In this document: positions 17,746-25,319 of the stretch, one piece after another
How positions within the stretch are numbered: the stretch's first letter is position 1
Layout of the letters: the number at the start of each line of letters is the position of its first letter
Assembly: GCF_002161175.1 (NCBI RefSeq)
Contig: NZ_NFMA01000002.1
Coordinates: forward strand, 124,001-188,000
Reading direction: 5' to 3'
DNA: 64,000 nucleotides
DNA from: Flavonifractor sp. An100
Lineage (GTDB): Bacteria > Bacillota > Clostridia > Oscillospirales > Oscillospiraceae
Translations under genes and position numbers: made by a program
Notes under the pieces: generated by a model
Databases searched by the model: none
What the model was told of the DNA's origin: nothing
What the model saw: the letters and a program-made list of their open reading frames with translations, nothing else

Positions 17746-18990
17746 ATGGTACAAGTAATCCCATATATACCCAAAACCATCACCGTCCATATGGGACTGC
17801 CGGACCAGTGGGCGGAGAATGTTACGGTAAGTTTTCCAGATTATGTAAAGAATGTAGCGTCAAGTGAGATCTATCCCACCTGGGAACCGGCAGCCATCCG
17901 GGCCAATGTGCTGGCCATTATTTCCTTTGCGCTCAACCGGGTGTACACGGAATTTTATCCCAGTCGGGGCTACGACTTTCAGATTACCTCTACTACAGCC
18001 TATGACCAGAAATTTATCCGGGGACGGGATATTTTTGAAAACATCAGCCAGGTAGTGGACGAGATTTTCACGGACTACATCCGGCGTCAGGGCTTTGTAG
18101 AGCCATTGAGCGCCAAATTCTGTAATGGTACCACCACCACATGTGATGGACTGTCCCAATGGGGCAGCCAGGAGCTGGCCCAGGACGGACTCAATTCCAT
18201 GGAGATTCTGCGTCGGTATTACGGTAACGACATTGAGCTTGTACTGGATGCCCCCATTCAGGACTTACAGAGCTCCTATCCCGGGACCCCGCTTCGCTTA
18301 GGATCTGTAGGGGAAGATGTGGTCATTCTACAGGCAATGCTGAATCGGATTTCGCAGAATTATCCTGCCATACCTAAAATCAACCCGGCTATCGGTTCTT
18401 TTAATGAAGAAACGGAGGCCGCAGTCAAGAAATTCCAGAGCATTTTTAATCTGACACCGGACGGAATTGTGGGAAAAGCCACTTGGTATAAGCTGGTTTA
18501 TTTATACGTGGGTGTGACGCAGCTGTCTGAACTGGTCAGCCAGGGACAGACCTTTTATGCGGTGCAGTTCCAATATCCGGGAGTGCTGCGGGAGGGCGAT
18601 CGTGGAGACGAGGTTAAGGTGCTACAGTACATGCTGGCGCTGCTGGAAGAGTTTGACAGCGCTCTTTCCCCAGTGGGCATCGACGGAGTATTCGGTCCCA
18701 GCACCGCCCGGGCAGTGCGCAATTACCAGGGAGTTACTGGCCTGGTAGTGGATGGGATTGTAGGAGAGGATACCTGGAACTCCCTGTACCGCAATTTTGT
18801 GATGGCAGAACAGTACCTCCAGCGGGATATGGAGCAATTTCCACGTACTGCCGCCCAAGCAGTGCCAGCTGCGGTTATGGAGGTCCGGTCCGGAGGCAAT
18901 GGGTATGAGAATACCGTCCGAATGGGGCAATACCCTGGCTATGAAGTAAAATTGGGGCAGTCCGACCGTCGGGAGGGAGTAGAGGTATGA
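17746..18990 (+). CDS. SpoIID-like protein with two peptidoglycan-binding domains
   Basis: 414 residues. The first 180 match the SpoIID/LytB-like N-terminal region of clostridial cortex-lytic precursor-type proteins (EPAAIRANVLAIISFALNRVYTEFYPSRGYDF, AYDQKF, CNGTTTTCDGLSQWG). Two PG_binding_1 domains follow, near 195-265 (DGIVGKATWYKL) and 285-350 (DGIVGEDTWNSL). There is no signal peptide and no SleC catalytic C-terminus, which suggests a protein put on the spore from the mother cell side. The gene overlaps the next one by four bases (ATGA). Confidence 0.8.
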   Translation: MVQVIPYIPKTITVHMGLPDQWAENVTVSFPDYVKNVASSEIYPTWEPAAIRANVLAIISFALNRVYTEFYPSRGYDFQITSTTAYDQKFIRGRDIFENISQVVDEIFTDYIRRQGFVEPLSAKFCNGTTTTCDGLSQWGSQELAQDGLNSMEILRRYYGNDIELVLDAPIQDLQSSYPGTPLRLGSVGEDVVILQAMLNRISQNYPAIPKINPAIGSFNEETEAAVKKFQSIFNLTPDGIVGKATWYKLVYLYVGVTQLSELVSQGQTFYAVQFQYPGVLREGDRGDEVKVLQYMLALLEEFDSALSPVGIDGVFGPSTARAVRNYQGVTGLVVDGIVGEDTWNSLYRNFVMAEQYLQRDMEQFPRTAAQAVPAAVMEVRSGGNGYENTVRMGQYPGYEVKLGQSDRREGVEV

Positions 18991-19574
18991 GACGAAAGCA
19001 GATAGAACAGGAGTTTTTGGCCCAGCCGGTGCGCAGTCTGCAATATATGCTGGGCCGTCTGGCCAAAGAATATCCGTTTCTGCCTCAACTGGCAGCAGAT
19101 GGAATTTTTGGGGAGAAGACCTTGGAGGCAGTTATGCTGTTTCAGAGAGAACTGCACCCGCCAGTTACAGGGGTGGTAAACCGGGAAACATGGGAGGCCA
19201 TTCGAGAGTATTGGCTGAAGCTGGAGGAACGGATGGAAGAACCCAGGGCCTTGCGAGGCTTTCCAGGGGAGGGGAGCCGGGTGGTTCCAGGTGAGACAGC
19301 GGAGTACATGGTGCTGCCTCAGACTATGTTCCAGCTGTTAGAGCGGCATTTAAATGGAATTACCTCCGCCGCCGCAGATGGAATCCATGGAGTTGATTCG
19401 GCGGACAATGTTCGTTGGCTACAGCGGGCAGGTGGCCTGGAGGAGAGCGGTGTGATGGACTGGAGAACATGGGGACTGCTCAGCCGGTTGTATGAGGTAT
19501 TTGTTGTCCGGGACTGGAAAAAAGCCAAAAGTGAAGGGAAAAAGCCCCCGATATTTACTGGAGGCTGGGGATAG
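18987..19574 (+). CDS. Peptidoglycan-binding domain protein
   Basis: 195 residues with two PG_binding_1-like modules (AADGIFGEKTLEAVMLFQRE near 31-50; a more degenerate AADGIHGVDSADNVRWLQR near 130) and no catalytic domain. It overlaps the preceding SpoIID-like gene, so the two proteins are probably made together and may act in one complex on spore cortex or cell wall. That role is inferred from the domain and the operon. Confidence 0.75.
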   Translation: MRRKQIEQEFLAQPVRSLQYMLGRLAKEYPFLPQLAADGIFGEKTLEAVMLFQRELHPPVTGVVNRETWEAIREYWLKLEERMEEPRALRGFPGEGSRVVPGETAEYMVLPQTMFQLLERHLNGITSAAADGIHGVDSADNVRWLQRAGGLEESGVMDWRTWGLLSRLYEVFVVRDWKKAKSEGKKPPIFTGGWG

Positions 19575-19576
19575 TA

Positions 19577-19607
19577 AAAAGCCGGAGCATCTTTGCTCCG
19601 GCTTTTT
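19577..19607. terminator. Bidirectional terminator
   Basis: AAAAAGCCGGAGCA and TGCTCCGGCTTTTT form a near-perfect stem usable from both sides. It ends the PG-binding operon and, on the minus strand, the radical SAM gene, whose stop codon it touches. Confidence 0.9.
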
Positions 19608-20464
19608 CAACGGGAAAAGCGCTGCCGATACCCACATCGGCGGCAGAGAGGTTCTACTGCACGGCGCTGGGAGAATCCATCATAAAGGGCTTTGGCTCGG
19701 GGACTTTCCAAAATTTCTTCCAGACTTTGATGATATAGATTCCCCAGGGGAATATCTCCCTCATGATCTAAGCAGCAGGGGACCACAGTTCCGTCCCATA
19801 ATATACCCACCTGGTCTCGCAGTCCACGGCAGAATCCCTGTTCCTCCTGTTGGGAAAGGGAGAGATCGGGCCATTGAAAGCGTTCCCCCCACTCCAAATA
19901 TACTTGGGGAGCAATTGTGGTGCCCTGCCAATCGGTTTTCCAGGGAGGGGGAAAGGACTGGGCAATCCGGTCTACAATGGCCTTGTTCTGAGTATTTGAA
20001 CCGGGAGAATCCGGACCATCCAAATTCCAAAGACGGAGAACGCACCGTTTTCCACATTGAGAAAGCTGTTGGGCAAAGGCCAGGCAATGATCAAAATAGC
20101 AAGAGGAATCAGGAGAAAAGGAATTGCCCTCAAAGGAGTGAAGAGAGATGCTTACCTTCCAAACAGCAGGACTTTGGCACAGAAGAGCACTCCGTTTGGG
20201 GAGCAGCGTTCCATTAGTGGTGAGAATGACCCGAAAGTCCAGATCGTGGGCAATTTGTAAAATTTGTTCCAGCTGGGGATGGAGTAGAGGTTCACCCATC
20301 AAATGGAGGTATAGGTATTGAGTGTGGGGGCGAATGCGCTGAGCCAAAGTAGAAAAGCCATCTGGAGAAAGGCTGCCCGTGGGCCTTTTTGTGCCAGGGC
20401 AGAAGGAGCAGCTTAAATTACAGATATTCGTAATTTCCAGGTAGGCTTTTTTCAATGTGTACAT
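19607..20464 (-). CDS. Radical SAM/SPASM domain protein
   Basis: 285 residues. The N-terminal cluster motif is CNLSCSFCPG (about residues 16-25), typical of SPASM-type radical SAM proteins, and a second Cys set lies at the C-terminus (CCLDHEGD and CRRCGYRQ near residues 224 and 276). Relatives either mature peptides or act on unknown small substrates. No short precursor-peptide gene with a clear ribosome site stands next to it. The start site (ATG at 20464) has only GGGGG upstream. Confidence 0.85.
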   Translation of the reverse strand: MYTLKKAYLEITNICNLSCSFCPGTKRPTGSLSPDGFSTLAQRIRPHTQYLYLHLMGEPLLHPQLEQILQIAHDLDFRVILTTNGTLLPKRSALLCQSPAVWKVSISLHSFEGNSFSPDSSCYFDHCLAFAQQLSQCGKRCVLRLWNLDGPDSPGSNTQNKAIVDRIAQSFPPPWKTDWQGTTIAPQVYLEWGERFQWPDLSLSQQEEQGFCRGLRDQVGILWDGTVVPCCLDHEGDIPLGNLYHQSLEEILESPRAKALYDGFSQRRAVEPLCRRCGYRQRFSR

Positions 20465-20516
20465 ATCAGAACCCCCAACAGTATAGATACCGTGGCTTCC
20501 AGGTTCGCACCCAAAA

Positions 20517-20552
20517 CCAAATCACAACCCAGCGTTAGCGGTTGTGATTTGG
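20517..20552. other. Stem-loop upstream of the radical SAM gene
   Basis: AAATCACAAC and GTTGTGATTT form a perfect 10-bp stem with a 12-nt loop, without a clear T-run. It lies in the leader region of the minus-strand radical SAM gene or downstream of the tRNA terminator. It could be an operator or an RNA hairpin. Confidence 0.5.
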
Positions 20553-20591
20553 AAAGGAGGAGCAGCGGCATGAGCGCGCTCTGACTTTTGT

Positions 20592-20629
20592 AAAAAAGTC
20601 GGAGCAAGCGATATAAAGCTTGCTCCGAC
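20592..20629 (-). terminator. Terminator of the tRNA-Leu transcript
   Basis: On the minus strand a stem GTCGGAGCAAGC/GCTTGCTCCGAC is followed by TTTTTT, two bases after the tRNA CCA end. Confidence 0.9.
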
Positions 20630-20630
20630 G

Positions 20631-20717
20631 TGGTGCCGGTGACCGGACTCGAACCGGTACGCTGTCGCCAGCGGTGGATTTTGAGTCCACTACGTCTACC
20701 AATTCCATCACACCGGC
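20631..20717 (-). tRNA. tRNA-Leu (CAA)
   Basis: 87 nt including encoded CCA. The acceptor stem GCCGGTG pairs with CACCGGC, the anticodon stem GTGGA/TCCAC holds the loop CTCAAAA (anticodon CAA), there is a long variable arm as expected for Leu, and the T arm has GGTTCGAGTCC. Confidence 0.96.
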
Positions 20718-20730
20718 AGGTGCGAAACGT

Positions 20731-20759
20731 ATTATACACGAAAAAGCAGTTCTTGGCAA
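20731..20759 (-). promoter_or_regulatory. tRNA-Leu promoter
   Basis: Minus strand TTGCCA (20754-20759), 17-bp spacer, TATAAT (20731-20736), ending 13 bp before the tRNA. Confidence 0.8.
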
Positions 20760-20779
20760 GGAAAAGTTTTTAGAGCGGG

Positions 20780-20814
20780 AAAAATCCCGGCTGGGACACA
20801 GGTCTCAGCCGGGA
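20780..20814 (-). terminator. Terminator after folT
   Basis: Minus strand stem TCCCGGCTG..CAGCCGGGA with an inner GAC/GTC and a T-run, located just beyond the folT stop. Confidence 0.85.
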
Positions 20815-20825
20815 GGACGCGATAC

Positions 20826-21452
20826 TTAAAACCAAGTAATTCGACGATGAGAATCCAGTTGATTGGGAATCAGATGCATTTGCTGTAGGATGGGTAACAA
20901 TGCCTGAAAGAAGATGTACAGTAAGAGAGCTTTGGGGACAATGGTGATTAAGTTTTTCCAAAGACTGACGGTGAACCAACCCCAGTAGCCGCCTTGCCGG
21001 GTCATCATGGTCCAGAAAGATCCCATAAAGGCGTTGACCAAGACGTTGACCAAAAGATTTGCCAGAACCAGGCGCCAAACCGTAATTTTGGCTCGGTAGA
21101 AACATAGAGCATAAACCAGTACGCCGGCCATGGTGGAAATGGTGTAGCCGGGGAAAAAATCACCGGAGGGTTGAAGAATAAAGCCAAGAATATCTTCCGA
21201 AAAACCAAAAATTAGGCCCAGGATAGGACCGCACACCAAGGCGCACAGAGATCGAGCTAGAAAACCAAAGGATAAGTGAGTGTGAGCAATGGGAATGCTG
21301 GGAATCAGGGAGAGAGCTCTGGTCATGGCGATCATCAGCGCAGCAAAAACGACCAGCTTCAGGGTACTGGCACTGCGACCGGCATCTCTCCAATACCGGG
21401 AGGAAAAGGGGGTCAGATACGTCTGGGCAGAATAAAGTCCTTGCGTCATCAT
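20826..21452 (-). CDS. folT: Folate ECF transporter S component
   Basis: 208 residues, five to six membrane helices. The segment LSFGFLARSLCALVCGPILGLIFG with the following PSGDFFPGYT is typical of the folate-type S component, which captures folate and docks on the shared EcfAA'T module. The A and T subunits are not in this window. The gene stands under a THF riboswitch, which supports a folate substrate. AAAGGAG lies seven bases before the ATG, inside a hairpin that can hide it. Confidence 0.9.
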   Translation of the reverse strand: MMTQGLYSAQTYLTPFSSRYWRDAGRSASTLKLVVFAALMIAMTRALSLIPSIPIAHTHLSFGFLARSLCALVCGPILGLIFGFSEDILGFILQPSGDFFPGYTISTMAGVLVYALCFYRAKITVWRLVLANLLVNVLVNAFMGSFWTMMTRQGGYWGWFTVSLWKNLITIVPKALLLYIFFQALLPILQQMHLIPNQLDSHRRITWF

Positions 21453-21460
21453 ACATTACT

Positions 21461-21493
21461 CCTTTGCGATAAATTGTCCGTTTGTCGCAAAGG
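21461..21493 (-). promoter_or_regulatory. RBS-sequestering hairpin of folT
   Basis: Minus strand CCTTTGCGA pairs perfectly with TCGCAAAGG. The 3' arm overlaps the Shine-Dalgarno AAAGGAG of folT. This suggests translational control by the upstream riboswitch. Confidence 0.75.
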
Positions 21494-21518
21494 AATGCCC
21501 TCTGACGACAGCGGGAGC

Positions 21519-21601
21519 GAGACACCACCGCAAGCACAAATTGAGCGGTGCTTTTCGTTCAACGGCAACTTCCCAACCGCTGACACTTAACGCGATGCCT
21601 C
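21519..21601 (-). promoter_or_regulatory. Tetrahydrofolate (THF) riboswitch
   Basis: The minus strand reads P1 GAGGCATC pairing with GGTGTCTC (8 bp), with the conserved CGTTAAGTG, GGGAAGTTGCC, AACGAAAAGC and GCGGTG elements in family order between them. I matched it by eye to the folT-type THF riboswitch. The gene downstream is the folate S component, the usual target. A promoter candidate is TGGTCA/TATAAT ending at 21697. Confidence 0.88.
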
Positions 21602-21845
21602 GAGTCTGTTCGTAGCAGTTCTAGAGCGTGTTCCATCCTGACAAGATGGGAAAATTAGTAAAGATCCCTCCCTGTGGTATAACTGATACAGCGGCTATTA
21701 TACCATAGGGCATATCGCTTGACCAGACGGTATTTGTATTTTTTCTCACGAATTTCGGAACGGTGGAGAGGAAAAATGGGTCAGCTTGACTTTTTTACAG
21801 GGGTGCGATACACTTTTCTCATTCAAGGATGGGGGAGGGACCGAG
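21602..21845. promoter_or_regulatory. Divergent promoter region folT / rpoN
   Basis: No gene is seen here. Minus strand: TATAAT at 21697-21702 with a weak TGGTCA 17 bp upstream, for folT. Plus strand: TTGACT (21786-21791), 17 bp, TACACT (21809-21814), for rpoN. Confidence 0.65.
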
Positions 21846-23225
21846 ATGAAGCTGATTCAGTCGCAGGTACAGCAGCTTAGCCAGCAGCAGCTGCAAGGGG
21901 TCGAATTGCTGCAGATGAGCACGCTGGAGTTGGAGGCGTATGTGCGGGAATTGGCGCTAAACAACCCCATGGTGGAGCCTGAGGAGGACTTCTCTTCTCA
22001 GGAGACAGTGCGGGATGATGATTTGTTGGATAAACTGCGTTGGCTCAATGAGAACGACCGTCAAAATCGGTTCTATCAGAATTTTGATGCCGATGAGTTA
22101 GATCCTCTGGCCAGGATTGGTACAGAGGGAGGACTGGAAGAATCGCTGTTTCGGTTTCTGTCCCGGCAGATTCACCAACTGGAGCTGAGGGAGGAGGATG
22201 CTCAGACGGTTCGGTATTTAGCGGCCTGTTTAGACGATAATGGATACTTCCGAATCCCTCTGGAGGAGCTATCGCAGAATTTAGGGATATCCGTCCGGCG
22301 GCTAGAGAAGGGCTTGGAGGTTTTGAGAACCTTAGAGCCGGCAGGAGTGGGGGCGTCCAGCTTATCTCAGTGTCTGGCATTACAATTGGAGCGGATTGGA
22401 GAGTACGGACCAGCGCTACAGATTGTACAAAATCATCTGGAGGAACTGGCGAAGCATCATTACCGAGCGATCGCAAATAAACTGGGACTTCAACCAGAAC
22501 AGGTGCAGGCGGCTGAACGGATTATTCGGGAATTGGATCCCAGGCCAGGATCCCTGTTTCAAAAGCCAGAGCAAGTTCCATATATTGTGCCGGATATATT
22601 TGTTGTGGAGGAAGACGGTGCGTTGGAAATCCGAACGAGGAAGGGGGAACGCCCGTTTTTTCAACTGAGCCGTTATTACTGTGACCTGCTGGCCAATTCT
22701 GAGGATCGAGAAGTCAAGGAATATCTTTCCGCAAAACTGAAACAGGCAGAAAACATATTATGGGCCATTGGACAAAGAGAGACAACCCTACAGCGCTGTG
22801 CCAAAGAAATTTTGCAGCGTCAAATAGATTTTTTCCAAGTGGGACCAAGTGCACTACAACCGCTTCGGATGGCGGATGTGGCTGAAGCTCTGGGGGTACA
22901 TGAGTCAACGATCAGTCGGACGGTCCGTGAAAAATATTTGCAGTGCTCCCAGGGCGTTTATCCTCTGAATTATTTCTTTTCTCGTTCAGCTACATCGGAA
23001 CATGGGGAAACTGTAGTAGGGGGGACAGCAGCCCGTATGATGTTGCGTAGCCTGATTGAGAAGGAAGACAAGCGGCACCCACTTTCGGACCAAAAGTTAA
23101 GTGAGCTGATGGCGCAGCAGAACTGCCCTATTTCTAGACGCACGGTGGCAAAATATCGGGAAGAAATGAATCTACCAGGAGCTTCCGGTCGTCGGGCACA
23201 GGCGTACGCAGGAGAAGAAAAATAA
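21846..23225 (+). CDS. rpoN: RNA polymerase sigma-54 factor
   Basis: 459 residues. Region I is the Gln/Leu-rich N-terminus (QQLSQQQLQGVELLQMSTLELEAYV). An acidic region II follows, then the core-binding region, a helix-turn-helix (MADVAEALGVHESTISRTV) and the RpoN box at the end (SRRTVAKYREEMNLP, normally ARRTVAKYRE). It directs RNA polymerase to -24/-12 promoters opened by AAA+ enhancer-binding proteins. None of those is in this window. The ATG at 21846 is preceded by GGGGGAGGG. The longer upstream frame overlaps the promoter. Confidence 0.96.
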   Translation: MKLIQSQVQQLSQQQLQGVELLQMSTLELEAYVRELALNNPMVEPEEDFSSQETVRDDDLLDKLRWLNENDRQNRFYQNFDADELDPLARIGTEGGLEESLFRFLSRQIHQLELREEDAQTVRYLAACLDDNGYFRIPLEELSQNLGISVRRLEKGLEVLRTLEPAGVGASSLSQCLALQLERIGEYGPALQIVQNHLEELAKHHYRAIANKLGLQPEQVQAAERIIRELDPRPGSLFQKPEQVPYIVPDIFVVEEDGALEIRTRKGERPFFQLSRYYCDLLANSEDREVKEYLSAKLKQAENILWAIGQRETTLQRCAKEILQRQIDFFQVGPSALQPLRMADVAEALGVHESTISRTVREKYLQCSQGVYPLNYFFSRSATSEHGETVVGGTAARMMLRSLIEKEDKRHPLSDQKLSELMAQQNCPISRRTVAKYREEMNLPGASGRRAQAYAGEEK

Positions 23226-23249
23226 ATTTAAAAAATCTTGAAAAAGGTA

Positions 23250-23278
23250 TTGCTTTTTTCTTCCTGGTATGATATTAT
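23250..23278 (+). promoter_or_regulatory. tRNA-Pro promoter
   Basis: TTGCTT (23250-23255), 17-bp spacer, TATTAT (23273-23278), about 40 bp before the tRNA. Confidence 0.65.
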
Positions 23279-23319
23279 GTACAAGCTGTTCGGGACGAAC
23301 AAAAAACGACAGCGGGTTT

Positions 23320-23396
23320 CCGGGTGTGGCGAAGTTTGGTATCGCGCTTGAATGGGGTTCAAGAGGCCGCTGGTTCGAATCCAGTCACTCGGACCA
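23320..23396 (+). tRNA. tRNA-Pro (GGG)
   Basis: 77 nt with CCA. The acceptor stem CCGGGTG pairs with CACTCGG, the anticodon stem CTTGA/TCAAG holds loop ATGGGGT (anticodon GGG), and the T arm is CTGGTTCGAATCCAG. Confidence 0.95.
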
Positions 23397-23430
23397 TACT
23401 TTGTGGTCACCTTGGAGAACAAGGTGGTCT

Positions 23431-23471
23431 GAGGAACACCCCTGATTTATCAGGGGTGTTCCTCGTTTTTT
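23431..23471 (+). terminator. Terminator after tRNA-Pro
   Basis: A 13-bp stem GAGGAACACCCCT/AGGGGTGTTCCTC is followed by TTTTTT. Confidence 0.9.
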
Positions 23472-23932
23472 CTCTAATATGCTAGTTAGAAAAGCACCGT
23501 GAACGATTGAAATTGCACCAATATTTTGAGGAGACAAATAGTAGCTACATTTTCTGATTTTAGGTGGATGTTACTTTTCTCACGCGAAAACCTATGCTTT
23601 CAAAAAGTGGTGCAACCTCACAGATGCACCACTTTTATTTTTCCCATTCACAAGGATGCGTACAGACAGGAAAAAGCGCCGCAGCAGTCGGAATTCATAA
23701 TTCAGATTGCCTGCGACGCTTCTATTTGTAATGTGCTATGGTAGTGTACGATCAGATTATGACTTCTGCTTCTCTAAGAGGATTGTTTTTATATCATTCA
23801 AACAGGTCACCTTCTGCTGCTGTGTATTAACCGGTCATATATAGTACGGAAAAAGGAGCAAAAACACTGAGCATTTTGAAATAAAAAAGGGCGGGAAAAT
23901 TTCCCGTCCTTTTTTATTTCAATAGAGATGGA
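23472..23932. other. Gene-poor 460-bp region with three stem-loops
   Basis: No convincing gene is seen. It holds the hairpin AAAAGTGGTGCA/TGCACCACTTTT with flanking T-run (23603-23637), an imperfect inverted repeat around 23673-23722 (AAGCGCCGCAGC against GCCTGCGACGCTT), and a bidirectional terminator at 23877-23920. Base composition is clearly more AT-rich than the neighbouring genes. A small RNA ending at one of the hairpins, or a remnant of lost DNA, is possible. Confidence 0.5.
23877..23920. terminator. Bidirectional terminator after the gtr operon
   Basis: The stem AAATAAAAAAGGGCGGGAAA against its complement carries A-runs and T-runs on both sides and lies 12 bp beyond the gtrA stop. 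Confidence 0.85.
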
Positions 23933-24373
23933 TCATTTTGAACGAAAGGCAAAAAATCGCTGGCCCAAATAATTAAGAATCACGAACAGGCCTGATCCCA
24001 CCAGCATGGCGATATTCCCCTGAAGCTGTGGGGAGAGTGCCGTACCGGCCAGGAGCTGTTCCACTGCCCTCTGGGCAATGCTGTAGGCCAACAGCATACA
24101 GGCGGCAATGTTAAGGGCAAAGCGCAGGACAACCTGTATGCCTTTCTCCTTACTACGAAAGGTAAAGTGCTTGTTGAGAAAAAAACTGACCAGGCTGGCC
24201 ACGGTATAATTGGCCAGGGTAGACAACCAGTAGCCCCAAGTTCCCCAGGTATGCAGTCCGGCCAGGTTATATAGGCCAAACATAATACCGTAGCCCACCA
24301 GGGTGTTGACAATCCCCACCAGGATAAAGCGGAAAAAGGTGGGGTCAAAGATCTGCTTCAGTTTTTGTATCAT
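23933..24373 (-). CDS. GtrA-like flippase
   Basis: 146 residues, four membrane helices, with the GtrA/DPMS opening FFRFILVGIVNTLVGYGIMF and the conserved FFLNKHFTF stretch. Family members move undecaprenyl-phosphate-linked glucose across the membrane. The gene begins inside the end of the GtrB-like gene (29-bp overlap), so translation is coupled. With the two upstream genes it makes a three-part GtrA/GtrB/GtrII-type set. Confidence 0.85.
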   Translation of the reverse strand: MIQKLKQIFDPTFFRFILVGIVNTLVGYGIMFGLYNLAGLHTWGTWGYWLSTLANYTVASLVSFFLNKHFTFRSKEKGIQVVLRFALNIAACMLLAYSIAQRAVEQLLAGTALSPQLQGNIAMLVGSGLFVILNYLGQRFFAFRSK

Positions 24374-25316
24374 GGGAGGAGCCCTCACATCGGTCGGCCA
24401 CAATGTAGCGGGGCCGGTCCTTGATCTCTTCATAGATTTTGGCAATGTAGTAACCGATGATGCCCAGACAGATCATCAGGATACTGCCAATTACCAGTTG
24501 CAACAGAATTACCGTGGTAAAACCTTCCAGAGCGTGGCCGGCGAGCTTTTGCCACAGGGAGTGGAGCCCCAACACCACAGAGCAAATAAAAACAACTACG
24601 CCCAACAGGGTAATCAGCTGTAGAGGTGCGGTAGAAAAGGCAGCAATATTGGTCAAAGCGTATCGTACCAGCTTGCCCACGGACCACTTGGATTCCCCCT
24701 CCAGCCGGGGCTGAACCTCAAACTCTACCTGGGCGGTGGAGAAACCGATCCAAGAGGACAGGGCGCGGAAAAAGGCATTTTTCTCCCGCATGGCCAGCAG
24801 GGTATCCACTGCCCGCCGGTCCAGGAGTTTAAAGTCGGAGGCCCGGGACATATCAATGCCAGTAGCGCGGCTAAGGATAGCGTAGAAGCTACGGGCCGCA
24901 AAGGTATACAAGGGATTTTCCTTGCCACGACTGACCTTGATTCCTTCTACGACCTGGTAGCCCTTTTGCCACAGACGGTACATTTCCAGGACTTTTTCCG
25001 GTGGGTGCTGTAGATCACAATCCATGACTACCACACAGTCGCCGTTGGCCTGTGCTAAGCCGGCAAAGATGGCGGCCTCCTTCCCAAAATTCCGGGAAAA
25101 CCGCACACCACGGACCTGGGGATATTGGGCAGTCTGAGCCTGAATGACAGCCCAGGTGCCGTCCCGGGAACCATCATCTACAAAGATCAGTTCATGGTCG
25201 ATGGCGTCCTGGTTGAGCAGAGTGGTAATGCACTGGGCTGCCCGGGGAATGGAAGCCTCCTCGTTGAAGGAGGGGAGCACCACGGACAGGCGCCCCTGTT
25301 TTTGGTGTTCTGACAT
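24345..25316 (-). CDS. GtrB-like undecaprenyl-phosphate glycosyltransferase
   Basis: 323 residues. It has a GT2 domain (VVLPSFNEEASIP, FVDDGSRDGT, DCDLQHPPE, DFKLLDR) followed by two C-terminal membrane helices, as in GtrB/DPMS-like enzymes. It would transfer a sugar, usually glucose, from UDP-sugar to undecaprenyl phosphate at the inner face of the membrane. It stands three bases after the GtrII-like gene and overlaps the GtrA gene. Confidence 0.9.
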   Translation of the reverse strand: MSEHQKQGRLSVVLPSFNEEASIPRAAQCITTLLNQDAIDHELIFVDDGSRDGTWAVIQAQTAQYPQVRGVRFSRNFGKEAAIFAGLAQANGDCVVVMDCDLQHPPEKVLEMYRLWQKGYQVVEGIKVSRGKENPLYTFAARSFYAILSRATGIDMSRASDFKLLDRRAVDTLLAMREKNAFFRALSSWIGFSTAQVEFEVQPRLEGESKWSVGKLVRYALTNIAAFSTAPLQLITLLGVVVFICSVVLGLHSLWQKLAGHALEGFTTVILLQLVIGSILMICLGIIGYYIAKIYEEIKDRPRYIVADRCEGSSHDTKTEADL

Positions 25317-25319
25317 GGG

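Noticed and set aside
20553-20584. AAGGAGGAGC followed by a four-codon frame (ATG AGC GCG CTC TGA)
   Set aside because: The ribosome site is good but the peptide is only four residues, and there is no downstream gene on that strand.
23526-23744. 72-codon plus-strand frame between tRNA-Pro and the gtr operon
   Set aside because: It has no family resemblance and no clear ribosome site, and the frame crosses a terminator-like hairpin.
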